Source: Paenibacillus glycinis (GTDB lineage: Bacteria > Bacillota > Bacilli > Paenibacillales > Paenibacillaceae). Taken from it: a stretch of 64,000 bases of DNA. Under the pieces are notes generated by a model. That model was not told the DNA's origin, did no database searches, and saw nothing but the letters and a program-made list of their open reading frames with translations. The stretch covers positions 1-64,000 of the forward strand of contig NZ_JAAAMV010000022.1 in NCBI RefSeq assembly GCF_009909185.1, read 5' to 3'. Positions 32,995 to 42,059 of the stretch are shown one piece after another. The position numbers and the translations under genes are program-made. Numbering within the stretch: position 1 is the stretch's first letter; every line of letters starts with the position of its first letter.

Positions 32995-35900
32995 CTAGCT
33001 CTTTTCGATCAATTCGAGCCAGTCGTTGAATTCGGTTTGAAGCTTCCGGTATTCCGTCACCAGCTTGCCATGCTCGACCTGAAGCTGTTCATGCACGGAA
33101 CGGAGCTCCTGCTTATCCTGCACCGCTTCGTTCAGCGCCGACTCCAGTTCCGCGAAGCGCTCGTCGATCTGCTGCGACTGCTGCTTCGCATGCCTGGCTT
33201 CCTCCTCTACGCTCCGGAGCTGCTCGAGCAGGCCGGCTTCCGATTCCGCGTGCGCCGCGGCTTGCCGCTGCGCCAAGACCAGCTCGGACTCCGCCGCTTG
33301 GGCTTGACGCTCCAGCTCCGCGGCGGCATCGTCGGCAATGCGTTCCGCTTCCGCCATCTGCCGGCGCGCCTCGCGCATGAGATCGGCCGCACGCTCTTCG
33401 GCGGCTTGCAGCCTGCTGGCAAGTTCTTCGTTGCGGCTGCCCAGCAATGCCAATTCCTGCCTTACGACGTCTCGTTCTTGACGGAGCTCCAGCTGCAGCG
33501 ACATATAGTCTTCCGCGCTCTTCCGCGCCTCTTGAAGCTGCGCGTTCAGTTCGTCAAGCTGCCGCTCCTGTTCCTGGGCAGACGCCGCGCGCCGCTGTTC
33601 GTTGCGCTGGAGCTGCTCCGCGTGCTGCCGCAATTGCCCGGCGGCATATTCCTGCTCGCGCAGCTCCTGCTGCAGCCGTTCGATCGTCGAACGCTGCGTC
33701 TCTTCCAGCTCGGCTGCTTCCATTAATAGCAGCTCGCCGTTTTCCTGCGTATCCGCGAGCTGGCGACGCATGCTCTCGAGCTCTGCGAGGGCGGTGCCGA
33801 GCTGCGCCTCGAGCTGCTCGCGTTCCCCGGCGAGCACGGCGCTGCGGGTCTCCAGCTCCGTCCGCAGCGATTGTTCGCGCTCCGCCGCTTCTGCGTAAGC
33901 CGCATCCAGCTGGCGGCGATGATCCTCTCTCAGCGCGGCCGCTTCGGCGGCGCCTTCCTCCAACGCCTGCTCCAAGAGCGCCTGCGAATCCTCCCGCTCG
34001 CGCGCAAGCTTCGCCGCCGTTTCCTCCAGCGCCGCGTTCAGCTGCGTCAGCTGCTCCCGCAATGCGGTCTCGGCGGCGCCGGCCTGCGCCGTTTCCGCGA
34101 GGAGCCGCTCCTCCCGCTCGCGCGCCTCCTGACGGATGGCATCTGCCTCCGCCGAAGCCGCCGCAAGCGTTTGTTCCAGCCGTGCCGTCAGCTCGGCCCG
34201 CGCTTCCGCCAATTGCTCGGCGGCCGCGGATGCCGTCGCTTCCTGCAGCGATCGCTCGCGGCGCAGCTCTTCTTCATGCTTGTCCTGCGTTTCGATCATC
34301 TCGAGCAATGCCGCTTCGCGTTCGAGCTCCAGCTCGGCATGCGCGGATTCGCGCTGCTGCGCGAGCTGCGCTTCCATCGCCCTGCGGTGTTCCGCGAGCT
34401 GCGCTTCCATCGTTTCGCGAAGCTTCGCATGCTCCTGCGCGGCCGCTTCCCTCAGACGCTCGAGCTCGGCGGACGCCAACGCTTCGGCTTCCCGCAATGC
34501 CTGATCGCGCACTTCCCGCTCTTCCGCCGCTTTCGCTTCCGCGGCTTGCAGCGCCTGCTCGTGCGATCTGCGCTCCGCGCCCGCCCGCGTCGCCGCGGCG
34601 AGCAGCATCTGCTCGTAACCGTCGCGTTCTTCCGCGGCCTTTGTCTCCGCCGCTCTCAATTCGGCATGGAAAGCCTCGCGTTCGGCGGTCATCGCCTCCA
34701 GTTGGCGCGAGAGCGACTCGCGTTCGGCTGCAGCTCCGGCTTCGGCTTCCCGCAGCATCTGCTCGTGCGCCTCCAGCGCTTCCAGCTCCGACAGCTCCCG
34801 GTTCTCGCGTTCCTGCTCGAGCCGCGACTCCAGCTCCGAGCGCAGGCGAGCCAACTCGGCCTCAGCCTGTTCCTTCGCGGCGGCCAGCTCCGAAGACGCC
34901 ATTTCCCTGGCCCGCTTCAGCTCGGCTTCAGCCGCTTCGCGCTCCGCCGCAGCCCTCGCCTGCGCGGCTTGCAGCGCGGCTTCCAGCGACTCGCGTTCGG
35001 CTGCCGCCTGCGCTTGCGCTTCCTCCAACTGGCGCGAAAGCGACTCGCGTTCGGCTGCGGCTCCGGCTTCCGCATCCCGCAGCATCTGCTCGTGCGCTTC
35101 CAGCGCTTCCAGCTCCGACAGCTCCCGGTTCTCGCGTTCCTGCTCGAGCCTTGACTCCAGCTCCGAGCGCAGGCGAGCCAACTCGGCCTCAGCCGCTTCC
35201 TGCGCGGCGGTCAACTCCGAATAGGCCATTTCCCTGGCCCGCTTCAGCTCGGCTTCAGCTGCTTCGCGCTCCGCCGCAGCCCTCGCCTGCGCGGCTTCCA
35301 GCGCGGCTTCCAGCGACTCGCGCGCGGCTGCCGCCTGTGCTTGCGCTTCTTCCAGCCGACGCGAGAACGCCGCGCGTTCGGCTGCCGCGCTTGCTTCCGC
35401 GTCCCGCAAGGCTTGTTCGTGCGCTTCCTGCGCTTCCAGCTCGAACAGCTCCCGGTGATCCCGTTCCTGTTCAAGCGTCAGACGCTGCTGCGCCAGCTCG
35501 GCTTCAAGCCTTTCGCGAAGCTGCCCCAGCTCGGCAGCGGCGGCTTCCCGCGTGCGGACCAGCTCGGCTTCAGCCGCTTCGCGCTCCATGGCGCGCACCG
35601 CGGCGGCTTCTTCCAGCGCTCTTGCGCGTTCCGCCACAGCCGCTTCGAGTTCGCCAGCAGCCCTCGCTTCCACTGCTTGCAGCGCTTCCTGCGCAGCCTG
35701 GGCGGCCAAATCCTGGCGCTCCCATTCCTGCTCCAGTTCCAAGCGCTGCTCGGCCAAGCGCGCTTCCAGCTCTCCGCGCACCTGCGCCAGCTCGGCCTCG
35801 GCGCTCTCCCGCGCACGTGCCCAATCCGCCTCCGCCGCCTCGCGCTTACGCGCGTGCTCCGCCGAAGCTTCTTCTAGCGCGCGGGCATGCTCGGCCGCGG

Positions 35901-37086
35901 CCGCTTCCAACTCCGACAACCGCTGAGCCTCGGCGGAACGCTTCGATTGTTCAAGCGCTTCTTCCGCCTCCAGCGTCTCGAGCAGCCGGCTCTCGCGTTC
36001 CTGCTCCAATACCAGCCGCTGCCGTTCAAGCTCTTGCTCGAGCGACTCGCGCAGCCCCTTCAGCTCGGCTTCCAGCGACTCGCGCACCGCCGCGATTTGC
36101 GCGGCCGCCGCTTCGCGCTCCGCGGCTAACCGCTGCGCCGCTTCCGCGCGCGCGCGCTCCATGGCCGCTTCTCCGTCGCGCGCCGTGCCGGCATGACGCT
36201 CCTGCTCTTCGGCCAGCTCGTTCCGGGCTTGCAGCAGCTCTACTTCCAACGCTTGGCGCGCGAGCGCCAGCTCATCGGCGGCGGCCAAGCGCGCCTCCGC
36301 GAGCTTCGCTTCCGCCTCGCGAAGCGCCTGTTCCATCCGTCCTTGCAGCATCGCGCTCAGCCGTTCCATCTCTTCCAGCGCGGATTCGCGTTCGAGCTCG
36401 CGTTCCAGCTCCAGCTCCTCGCGCACGCGCGCGAGCTCCGCTTCCGCGGCTTCGCGCCGCGCGCCTTGCTCGGCGATCAACCGCGCCCGGTCAGCCTGCG
36501 CCGCTTCGCGGGAAGCCTCGTGCGCGGCCTGCGCCCGATCCAGCTCCGCTTGGGCAGCAAGCATCTCTTGGAGCTGCTGCTCTTCCAGCTCGCTTCGCAT
36601 CCGAGCCATCTCGGCTTGCGCCGCGGCCTCCGCTTGCGCAACCTTCGCTTCGGCTTCGCGAACCGCGGCTTCCATGCGGCCTTGAAGGCCGGCGCTCGTC
36701 CGCTCCAGCTCCAAGCGCGCCTGTTCGCGCTCCGTCTGCAGCTCCTGCTCCGATCTCCGCCGCTCCGCTTCCAACTCGTCCTGCAGGCCGTCTAGCACGA
36801 GCTTGGCTTGCTCGAGCTCCGCGACCGCCGCTTTGCGCCGCTCTTCCGTCTCGTGCATCCGCTCGTTCTCGACGCGCAGGCGGAAGACGTCCTCCGCCAT
36901 CTGCACCGAAGCCAGCATCGCGAGCTTCGGCAGATCGAGGCGCGGGTAGCCCTTGGCGAGCTTGTGCAGGTTCTCGTCCACGAAAGCGGCGATCCGCTTG
37001 ATATATTCCGGGTTGTTATGGCCCGTCAGTTTGAATTGGTTACCGTATATGTCAACCGTCACACGTGTCCGATCGGCAGCGTTCAT
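32995..37086 (-). CDS. zapA: Giant ZapA-like cell division protein with very long coiled coil
   Basis: The first 90 or so residues are a ZapA domain: VTVDIYGNQFKLTGHNNPEY, IKRIAAFVDENLHKLAKGYP and LDLPKLAMLASVQMAEDVFR. ZapA bundles FtsZ protofilaments and normally has about 85-100 residues; this protein has 1363. Residues from about 90 to 1330 are one nearly continuous Ala/Glu/Arg/Leu-rich coiled coil without Pro or Gly breaks, including near-identical repeats of 109 residues. The last segment, YRKLQTEFNDWLELIEKS, is less biased and may be the tail of a shorter ancestor. AGGAGG lies eight bases before the ATG. The gene follows pheT but is separated by a terminator. The open frame is intact. 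A filamentous Z-ring spacer or scaffold is inference. Confidence 0.85.
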   Translation of the reverse strand: MNAADRTRVTVDIYGNQFKLTGHNNPEYIKRIAAFVDENLHKLAKGYPRLDLPKLAMLASVQMAEDVFRLRVENERMHETEERRKAAVAELEQAKLVLDGLQDELEAERRRSEQELQTEREQARLELERTSAGLQGRMEAAVREAEAKVAQAEAAAQAEMARMRSELEEQQLQEMLAAQAELDRAQAAHEASREAAQADRARLIAEQGARREAAEAELARVREELELERELERESALEEMERLSAMLQGRMEQALREAEAKLAEARLAAADELALARQALEVELLQARNELAEEQERHAGTARDGEAAMERARAEAAQRLAAEREAAAAQIAAVRESLEAELKGLRESLEQELERQRLVLEQERESRLLETLEAEEALEQSKRSAEAQRLSELEAAAAEHARALEEASAEHARKREAAEADWARARESAEAELAQVRGELEARLAEQRLELEQEWERQDLAAQAAQEALQAVEARAAGELEAAVAERARALEEAAAVRAMEREAAEAELVRTREAAAAELGQLRERLEAELAQQRLTLEQERDHRELFELEAQEAHEQALRDAEASAAAERAAFSRRLEEAQAQAAAARESLEAALEAAQARAAAEREAAEAELKRAREMAYSELTAAQEAAEAELARLRSELESRLEQERENRELSELEALEAHEQMLRDAEAGAAAERESLSRQLEEAQAQAAAERESLEAALQAAQARAAAEREAAEAELKRAREMASSELAAAKEQAEAELARLRSELESRLEQERENRELSELEALEAHEQMLREAEAGAAAERESLSRQLEAMTAEREAFHAELRAAETKAAEERDGYEQMLLAAATRAGAERRSHEQALQAAEAKAAEEREVRDQALREAEALASAELERLREAAAQEHAKLRETMEAQLAEHRRAMEAQLAQQRESAHAELELEREAALLEMIETQDKHEEELRRERSLQEATASAAAEQLAEARAELTARLEQTLAAASAEADAIRQEAREREERLLAETAQAGAAETALREQLTQLNAALEETAAKLAREREDSQALLEQALEEGAAEAAALREDHRRQLDAAYAEAAEREQSLRTELETRSAVLAGEREQLEAQLGTALAELESMRRQLADTQENGELLLMEAAELEETQRSTIERLQQELREQEYAAGQLRQHAEQLQRNEQRRAASAQEQERQLDELNAQLQEARKSAEDYMSLQLELRQERDVVRQELALLGSRNEELASRLQAAEERAADLMREARRQMAEAERIADDAAAELERQAQAAESELVLAQRQAAAHAESEAGLLEQLRSVEEEARHAKQQSQQIDERFAELESALNEAVQDKQELRSVHEQLQVEHGKLVTEYRKLQTEFNDWLELIEKS
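34703..35521 (-). repeat. 327-bp tandem repeat within the giant zapA gene
   Basis: A 165-base block starting TGGCGCGAGAGCGACTCGCG at 34703-34867 recurs almost identically at 35030-35194 and in a more divergent form at 35357-35521, an exact 327-base (109-residue) period. Each copy encodes the ERENRELSELEALEAHEQML segment or a relative of it. 109 equals 14 heptads plus one 11-residue unit, so duplication keeps the coiled-coil register. Confidence 0.85.
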
Positions 37087-37287
37087 GAGGGTATCCTCCT
37101 ATTGTTCCGGGTAAATATTTCATTGCTGCTCATTTCGACATTCATTTCATTCAGATGATCCGTTTCCGCCAGTCTCCGTATGCTCCTGCTGCTGATTCTT
37201 CTGCCGCAAACCCAAACCGAATGCCCGTCTGTCGCAAACGCTTACGCCACGGCCGCCTCCGGTATCCACCAATTCAGCCCGGGGGGA

Positions 37288-37337
37288 TAAAAAAGCCGCA
37301 TCGAAATTCGTTCGCAAGGAACTAATTCGATGCGGCT
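37288..37337 (-). terminator. Intrinsic terminator of pheST
   Basis: On the minus strand AGCCGCATCGAATT pairs with AATTTCGATGCGGCT, followed by six T. It ends the pheS-pheT transcript before zapA. Confidence 0.85.
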
Positions 37338-37352
37338 ATTGGCATCTCCTGC

Positions 37353-39797
37353 CTATTTACGCAATTCCGCCGCAAAAGATTGTTCTAATTTCGCGACCAC
37401 CTTGCCGTGCAGCTCCGCGACTTCTTCGTCCGTCAGCGTGCGTTCCGCATGCCGGTATACGAGGGAGAGCGCAACGCTCTTCTTGTCCGCGCCAAGCTTC
37501 TCGCCGGTATAGATATCGAAGATGCGGATCGACTCCAACAGCTCGCCCGCCGTTTCGGCCGCGGCATCCGTCAGCTTGCCCGCTTCCACCTCGCGGTTCA
37601 GCACGACGGCGATATCGCGTTCCATGGCCGGGTAGCGAGGCAGCGATTTGTACGCGATCGCGAAATCGGCGTCTTCGTAGATCGGCGCCAGTTCGATCTC
37701 CAGCACGTACGTATCGCTTAGGTCGTGCTCGATTTGAACGGCCGGGTGCAATTGGCCCAGATATCCGATCGTGACCGGACCCCGCTCGCCGTCGAACACG
37801 ACCGCCGCGGTGCGTCCCGGATGCATATGCTCCGGCTGCGCGGCCTCGTAACCGATCGATCCGCTGACGCCGAGCACGTCCGCCAGCGTTTCGAGGATGC
37901 CTTTCAAATCATAAAAATCGTACGCTTCCGCTTTGCGGTTCCATTCCGCGCGGCTGCGGCTGCCCGTCAGCAAAATCGCCAGGCGGTGCTTCTCCTGCGG
38001 GAGACGGGTAAGCGTCTCTTCGTCCGTATGGAAGACGCTGCCGATCTCGAATATCGCGGCATCGTCGGTTTTGCGGTTGCGGTTGTAGGCCGCGGTTTCC
38101 AGCAGCTGCGGCAGCAGGCTCGTGCGGAGCACGCTGCGGTCCTCGCTCATCGGAAGCGCCAGGCGCACGGGAAGCACGCCTTCTCCGTTGAGCGACGGGA
38201 ACAGCTTCGTCCGGTCCGGATGCGTGAACGAATAGCTGATCACTTCATGCAGGCCGGCGTCCGTCAGCCGCTTGCGCAGCTCGCGGCGGATCGCCTGCGG
38301 CTTCGTCAGCGCGCCCGGCGTGGCCGCGCCCTCGATGGCCGTCGTCGGAATGTTGTCGTAGCCGAACAGGCGCGCCGCTTCTTCGATCAAATCGACGTCG
38401 CGGGTAATATCGCCCCGGCGGCTCGGCACGTCCACGGTGAACACCCCGTCGCCCGAGAGCTGGAACGGGAACTGCAGGCGGCTGAAGATCGTCTCCAATT
38501 CCAGCTTGGAGAGGCTCGTGCCCAGGTAGCGGTTAATCTTGGCGATGGATACGGTCACGACCGTCTTCTCCGCCGGCGCCGCGATTTCTTCCACGACGCC
38601 GTCGAGCACGTGGCCGCCGGCGTACTGCGCCATCAGCGATGCCGCCCGGTCGAGCGCGGGAATGACGCGCGCCGGGTCGACGCCTTTCTCGAAGCGCACG
38701 CTGGATTCCGAGCGCAGGCCGACCTGACGGGACGTCTTGCGGATCGTGCCGCCTTCGAAACGGGCGGATTCCAACAAGATGTTCACGGTCGAAGAAGTCA
38801 CTTCGGAATGCGCGCCGCCCATGACGCCCGCAAGCGCGAGCGGCTTCTCGCCGTCCGTGATGACGAGCATATGCGGCTCCAGCCTGCGTTCCTGGCCGTC
38901 CAGCGTCGTCATCGTTTCGCCTTCGTTCGCGAGGCGAACCAGGATGCGGCCGTCCGGAATTTTGTCGGCGTCGAAGGCATGCAGCGGTTGGCCGTACTCC
39001 AGCATGACGAAGTTCGTGATGTCCACGACGTTGCTGATCGGACGGATGCCAGCGGCCATCAGCCGGTTCTGCATCCACAGCGGCGACGGGCCGATATTCA
39101 CGCCTTTGATATAACGCGCGGCGTAATGCGCGCACTGCTCCTTCGCTTCGATGCGTACCGATATGTGGGCGGAAGCTTGCTCCGCGGAATCGCTCACCCG
39201 GGTATCGGGAAGCTTCACTTCGCGGCCGGTCAGCGCGCCGACCTCGTACGCGACGCCCAGCATGCTGAGGCAGTCCGAGCGGTTCGGCGTCAGGTCGAGC
39301 TCCAGCACTTCGTCGTCGATGCCGAGCACGTCCAGGATGGACGCGCCGATCTGCGTGCCCTCCGGCAGCACGAGAATGCCTTCCTGCAGCTCTTTCGGCA
39401 GCAGCTTATCGTTCAGTCCGAGCTCTTTCGCGGAGCAGATCATGCCTTGGGATTCCACGCCGCGCAGCTTGGCCTTCTTGATGGCGAAATCGCCCGGCAG
39501 CACCGCGCCGATCGTCGCGACCGGCACGAGCTGGCCGGCGGCCACGTTCTTGGCGCCGCAGACGATCTGCAGCGGTTCCGCTCCGCCGACGTCGACCGTG
39601 GTGACGTTCAGCTTGTCGGCGTCGGGATGCTTTTCCTTCGTCAGCACGCGGCCGACGACGACGCCGGTCACGCCTTTGTTGCGGGATTCCACGACATCGA
39701 TCTCGATGCCGCCGCCCGTCATCAGCTCCGCCAGCTGTTCGCCGGTGTAGCCGTGCAAATCGATATAGTGGCTCAACCATTTATAAGATACGTTCAT
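37353..39797 (-). CDS. pheT: Phenylalanine-tRNA ligase beta subunit
   Basis: An 814-residue subunit of the (alpha-beta)2 phenylalanyl-tRNA synthetase. It has the N-terminal B1 region MNVSYKWLSHYIDL, a tRNA-binding domain (about 40-150, with KHPDADKLNVTTVD and IVCGAKNVAAGQ), the B3/B4 editing core, a B5 domain (about 410-480) and the C-terminal anticodon-binding FDX-ACB domain (about 720-814, with SLPRYPAMERDIAVVLN). Length is normal. The ATG at 39797 has GGGAGG eight bases upstream. The gene is 16 bases downstream of pheS and controlled by the T-box leader. Confidence 0.97.
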   Translation of the reverse strand: MNVSYKWLSHYIDLHGYTGEQLAELMTGGGIEIDVVESRNKGVTGVVVGRVLTKEKHPDADKLNVTTVDVGGAEPLQIVCGAKNVAAGQLVPVATIGAVLPGDFAIKKAKLRGVESQGMICSAKELGLNDKLLPKELQEGILVLPEGTQIGASILDVLGIDDEVLELDLTPNRSDCLSMLGVAYEVGALTGREVKLPDTRVSDSAEQASAHISVRIEAKEQCAHYAARYIKGVNIGPSPLWMQNRLMAAGIRPISNVVDITNFVMLEYGQPLHAFDADKIPDGRILVRLANEGETMTTLDGQERRLEPHMLVITDGEKPLALAGVMGGAHSEVTSSTVNILLESARFEGGTIRKTSRQVGLRSESSVRFEKGVDPARVIPALDRAASLMAQYAGGHVLDGVVEEIAAPAEKTVVTVSIAKINRYLGTSLSKLELETIFSRLQFPFQLSGDGVFTVDVPSRRGDITRDVDLIEEAARLFGYDNIPTTAIEGAATPGALTKPQAIRRELRKRLTDAGLHEVISYSFTHPDRTKLFPSLNGEGVLPVRLALPMSEDRSVLRTSLLPQLLETAAYNRNRKTDDAAIFEIGSVFHTDEETLTRLPQEKHRLAILLTGSRSRAEWNRKAEAYDFYDLKGILETLADVLGVSGSIGYEAAQPEHMHPGRTAAVVFDGERGPVTIGYLGQLHPAVQIEHDLSDTYVLEIELAPIYEDADFAIAYKSLPRYPAMERDIAVVLNREVEAGKLTDAAAETAGELLESIRIFDIYTGEKLGADKKSVALSLVYRHAERTLTDEEVAELHGKVVAKLEQSFAAELRK

Positions 39798-39813
39798 CGT
39801 ATTAGCCTCCCTC

Positions 39814-40845
39814 TCACATTCGGACAAACTGGCTCAGGAAGCGCAGGTCGTTCGTATAGAAATGACGAATGTCGTCAATGCCGTATTTCAGCAGCGCGAT
39901 CCGCTCGACGCCCATCCCGAACGCGAAGCCGCTGACTTCCTCCGGATCGTAGCCGCCCATCTCCAGCACGCGCGGATGCACCATGCCGCAGCCGAGGATC
40001 TCGAGCCAGCCGGTATGCTTGCACATCCGGCAGCCGTGGCCGCCGCACTGCACGCACGTGACGTCCACTTCGGCGCTCGGCTCGGTGAACGGGAAGAAGC
40101 TCGGGCGGAGGCGAATCTGCGCCTGCTTGCCGAACATGAGCTGCACGAATTGCAGCAAGGTGCCCTTCAGATCGCTCATGCGGATGTTCGGTCCGATGAC
40201 GAGACCCTCGATCTGATTGAACTGGAACGAGTGCGTCGCGTCGTCGTCGTCGCGGCGGTATACCTTGCCCGGGCAAATGACCTTGACCGGCTTGCCGTTC
40301 ATCGCCTTCATCGTGCGTACTTGCACCGGCGAGGTATGCGTCCGCATCAGGATCTCGTCCGTCACGTAGAAGGAATCCTGCATGTCGCGCGCAGGGTGAT
40401 TCTTCGGCAGGTTCAACGCTTCGAAGTTGAAGAAGTCGGTCTCGACCTCCGGACCCTCGGCGATGGAATAGCCCATACCGATGAACGCGTCCTCGATTTC
40501 CTGCGCGACCTTGTTCAGCGGATGCACCGCGCCGGCCCCGAGCTTGTTGCCCGGCAGCGTGACGTCGATCGTTTCCGCGCGAAGGCGATTCTCCGTCTCC
40601 GCCTGCTGGAACGCCGCCTGCTTCGTCTCGATGACCGCCTCGATGGCGGCGCGCACGTCGTTGCCGACCTGCCCGATGACCGGACGCTCTTCGGCGCTCA
40701 AGCCGCCCATGCCGCGGAGAATCTCCGTCAGCGCGCCCTTCTTGCCCAAATATTTGACCCGCAGGTCGTTCAGCTGCTGCGGACCGTCGACTCCCTGCAG
40801 CTCCTGCAGCGCCTCGGCGCGCAGTGCTTCCAAACGCTCTTTCAT
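39814..40845 (-). CDS. pheS: Phenylalanine-tRNA ligase alpha subunit
   Basis: The 343-residue catalytic subunit that attaches Phe to tRNA. The N-terminal coiled coil covers about 1-85. Class II motifs 1-3 appear in [40 protein letters not shown] and [18 protein letters not shown] zinc-binding-like [17 protein letters not shown] occurs at about 272-288, as in a subset of bacterial PheS. The ATG at 40845 is preceded by AAGGGG. It is the first gene after a T-box, so uncharged tRNA-Phe should raise expression. Confidence 0.97.
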   Translation of the reverse strand: MKERLEALRAEALQELQGVDGPQQLNDLRVKYLGKKGALTEILRGMGGLSAEERPVIGQVGNDVRAAIEAVIETKQAAFQQAETENRLRAETIDVTLPGNKLGAGAVHPLNKVAQEIEDAFIGMGYSIAEGPEVETDFFNFEALNLPKNHPARDMQDSFYVTDEILMRTHTSPVQVRTMKAMNGKPVKVICPGKVYRRDDDDATHSFQFNQIEGLVIGPNIRMSDLKGTLLQFVQLMFGKQAQIRLRPSFFPFTEPSAEVDVTCVQCGGHGCRMCKHTGWLEILGCGMVHPRVLEMGGYDPEEVSGFAFGMGVERIALLKYGIDDIRHFYTNDLRFLSQFVRM

Positions 40846-40868
40846 TCCATCCAGCCCCTTCTGCGAAA

Positions 40869-41160
40869 ATAAAAAAACGGTCCTCTCTCCCCGTAAGGGA
40901 CGAAAGAACCGTGTTACCACCCTAATTCAAACTGCCCGGCCGTGATGATGCCGAATAAGCAATTCCTCATGCTTCCGGGTATCGGCCGGACGACCGGAGC
41001 TTCCTACCTCATGCCGCCTTGTCGGCCGCACCCGTTCAGAAGCCTGCTCGGAAGCGAACTTCCGCAGCCTGATTTCCCAAAAACGCTCTCAATCTACGGC
41101 GTCTTCTCCCTGTCAAGAAAGCACTGCGTACTCTTCTTCCTCATCGCATTGACGTATATG
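40869..41160 (-). promoter_or_regulatory. T-box riboswitch of pheST
   Basis: The minus-strand leader of about 290 bases contains AGGGTGGTAACACGG (40923-40909), the T-box sequence that pairs with the tRNA acceptor end. Directly after it comes a terminator hairpin (ACGGTTCTTTCGTCCC / GGGGAGAGAGGACCGT) and seven T. An AGTA stretch near the 5' end fits stem I. The specifier is expected to be a Phe codon, but I could not place it surely. Confidence 0.88.
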
Positions 41161-41166
41161 CCTCCT

Positions 41167-41196
41167 ATTATACGAAATTTCCATATCCGTCCGCAA
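41167..41196 (-). promoter_or_regulatory. Sigma-A-like promoter of the pheST T-box leader
   Basis: TTGCGG (41196-41191), an 18-base spacer and a perfect TATAAT (41172-41167) on the minus strand place the start near 41160. Confidence 0.65.
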
Positions 41197-41233
41197 GTCC
41201 GTCCCGCATCGCGCAGCCGCCTATTTTCCCGCG

Positions 41234-41902
41234 TTAGCGTTTCTTCCTTGCCAGCGCGGCGATAAGCGCAAGCGCGCCCAGCACGACGGCCGCGATCGAC
41301 AGGCCGAGAGTCACGTTTTCCTTCGTGCCGCCGCTGCCGTTATCCGCTTCATCCGAAGCCGCCGAACCGGCATCGCCGGCAGCCGGAGCCCCGTGCCCGT
41401 CGCCCTCTCCCGTGCCCGCCACGACCGTCGTGACCGAAGCCGGGTGATCCGATCCGGCGGCGCCGACCCATTCCACGACGGACTTGTCGCTGTAGGTCTG
41501 ATAGGCTTTCCACACCAGCTGCGTCGCATCGTCCGCGACTTTGCCGGAGACGCGGAAATCGGTGAATTCCGTCTGCGCGAGTCCGCTGCCCTCCGCCGTC
41601 CACGTGATGGACTTGATCGCTTTCGTATCGGCCGCTTGCTCCAGCTCGTATTTCCAGCCCGCCTTCGGCTCCACGCGGCTCACGGCCACGCCTTCCGGCA
41701 CCGTTACTTTCACGCTCGTCGTCGTCACGTTCTCGCTCTCGCTCGGCACCCGGACGGAGAACACCTCGTATCCGCCCTGCGTCGTCTGCGGCGGCTGCAC
41801 CGTCACGTGCGCGCTGGCCATCGATGCGAACAGCAACAAGGACATCGCGACCGCCCCGATAACCCCGAGTTTCTTGCCGTTATTCATCATGCGTTTCATC
41901 AT
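41234..41902 (-). CDS. ycnI: YcnI-like copper-binding membrane-anchored protein
   Basis: A 222-residue exported protein. The signal peptide ends at SMASA, leaving a mature N-terminus HVTVQPPQTTQGGYEVFSVR. The first His is the known copper ligand of the YcnI (DUF1775) family. The domain extends to about residue 150, followed by a Gly/Ala/Asp-rich linker and a C-terminal membrane span ending in ARKKR. The start is uncertain: GAGGAGG is adjacent to one ATG and 12 bases from the chosen one at 41902. It is the last gene of the ycnJ-kinase-regulator-ycnI cluster. Confidence 0.88.
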   Translation of the reverse strand: MMKRMMNNGKKLGVIGAVAMSLLLFASMASAHVTVQPPQTTQGGYEVFSVRVPSESENVTTTSVKVTVPEGVAVSRVEPKAGWKYELEQAADTKAIKSITWTAEGSGLAQTEFTDFRVSGKVADDATQLVWKAYQTYSDKSVVEWVGAAGSDHPASVTTVVAGTGEGDGHGAPAAGDAGSAASDEADNGSGGTKENVTLGLSIAAVVLGALALIAALARKKR

Positions 41903-42059
41903 ATCGACGAACATCCTCCTCGTGAGCAAATGATCCCCCATTTGCCGCTTCAATAATCATTGCCTTCTGAGCGAGTATACCGCAGCGGCGAGACGGCGGC
42001 ATGACTCGAACGGGCTATGCATTGTTACGAAAAGGTGTCTCGGCGGCGGACGGCCCCGG

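Noticed and set aside
33447-37001. An 1184-codon open frame on the plus strand opposite the giant zapA gene
   Set aside because: It is rich in Pro, Arg and Ala with no domain, and arises because Glu/Ala/Leu codons on the minus strand rarely give stops on the other strand. The zapA frame has a ribosome site and a recognisable domain.
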